A stretch of 64,000 nucleotides of DNA from positions 7,861,394-7,925,393 of the forward strand of contig NC_087084.1 in assembly GCF_026151205.1 (NCBI RefSeq), read 5' to 3'. The first letter of the stretch is position 1. The number at the start of each line of letters is the position of its first letter. This document shows positions 63,701-64,000 of this stretch, piece after piece. This DNA comes from Bolinopsis microptera. Its lineage: Eukaryota > Ctenophora > Tentaculata > Lobata > Bolinopsidae. The notes under the pieces are model-generated. The model did not search any database and was not told where the DNA came from. It saw only the letters and a program-made list of their open reading frames with translations. A program made the position numbers and the translations under genes.

Positions 63701-64000
63701 TTGAAAACTGGATGATATCATGCTTATGATGGTTTCTAATTCTATGGGGTATCATTCAGTATATAGTATAACACCGATTCAATGCGGAGTTTGGGGAAAG
63801 GAAACAGCCGCGGTAAGTCGGGATTTGCGGTAAATAGTTGACTGGTTAGCAGTTAATCGAGGTTTTACTGTATTATGAGTATATGGTTTGGGAGATGTGC
63901 CTGCGGATTATTGGTATTATACCTTTATACCAACCTATCCACTCATAAGATCCACGTCAACTGAATGGACCTCAACACTCGACTGTCACGTGACTTTTTC
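60796..64000. repeat. intergenic DNA with direct repeats and minisatellite
   Basis: About 61,595-61,735 and 62,470-62,610 are direct copies (GGAGTTGCTCAGAAGATC, TACAAATTATTTGTGTCACG, ACTCAAATAACGGAAATATT), about 875 bp apart. 61,950-62,035 has a 12-bp array (GGTAACACCTTG, GGTAACACCCTG). 63,793-63,830 shares GGGGAAAGGAAAC and GCGGTAA with 40,115-40,160. The end of the window repeats the 9,118-9,145 sequence in inverse. No gene is supported. Confidence 0.6.

Overview
This is a eukaryotic, almost certainly invertebrate metazoan, window. It is AT-rich and repeat-dense. Its only host genes are split into many small exons with GT/AG borders and encode secreted, cysteine-rich modular proteins (ephrin-receptor-like GCC2/GCC3 repeats, LDL-receptor class A repeats). 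There is no bacterial-style gene packing. A short TTAGGG run, tRNA-headed SINE-like pieces and R2/HERO-type retroelements fit an animal. The lineage cannot be fixed from sequence alone; an ascidian or another small-intron invertebrate is a guess.

Layout. 1-25,158: no host gene that I can support. It holds TIR elements (7,108-8,184 carrying a 57-bp minisatellite; 8,796-9,155; 9,459-10,956), a three-copy dispersed repeat (5,833; 10,048; 17,770), inverted arrays of a 10-bp motif (5,571-5,809), a decayed LINE with reverse transcriptase, RNase H and zinc-knuckle remnants (15,780-17,640), and a strange homopolymer-rich tract (18,360-22,280).

25,159-35,733 (minus): gene A. I reassembled it from splice sites: a signal-peptide exon, a chain of tiny Lys/Gly-rich linker exons, ten nearly identical 153-bp exons each encoding one GCC2/GCC3-like repeat, and a 162-residue C-terminal cysteine-rich domain. 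Every intron is phase 1.

35,734-43,841: spacer with CACGTG/CCAAT MITEs, a tRNA-headed SINE fragment fused to a hammerhead-ribozyme-like core, microsatellites, and a 4.4-kb foldback structure (38,463-42,884) with a perfect 143-bp inner palindrome and an insertion carrying a mariner-type transposase remnant.

43,842-60,795 (minus): gene B, a paralogue of gene A with the same kind of signal peptide and the same C-terminal domain, but six LDLa exons in place of the GCC repeats. One of its introns holds a head-to-tail array of a restriction-like-endonuclease non-LTR retrotransposon: a 5'-truncated copy (46,893-47,436), an intact full unit (47,437-51,253) and a third unit with a one-base frameshift (51,254-55,069). 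Other introns hold (TGTACAG)n and (AAAGTGTGAT)n minisatellites, a LINE tail, a poly-G-ended TIR element that seems to supply a splice acceptor, and a TA-flanked MITE. 60,796-64,000: repeat-bearing intergenic DNA.

How it fits together: A and B look like a tandem duplicate pair of secreted multidomain proteins that kept both ends and swapped the middle, evolving by phase-1 exon duplication, while mobile elements fill the introns. Biochemical function is not recognisable; an extracellular matrix, adhesive or receptor-like role is only inferred from the domains.
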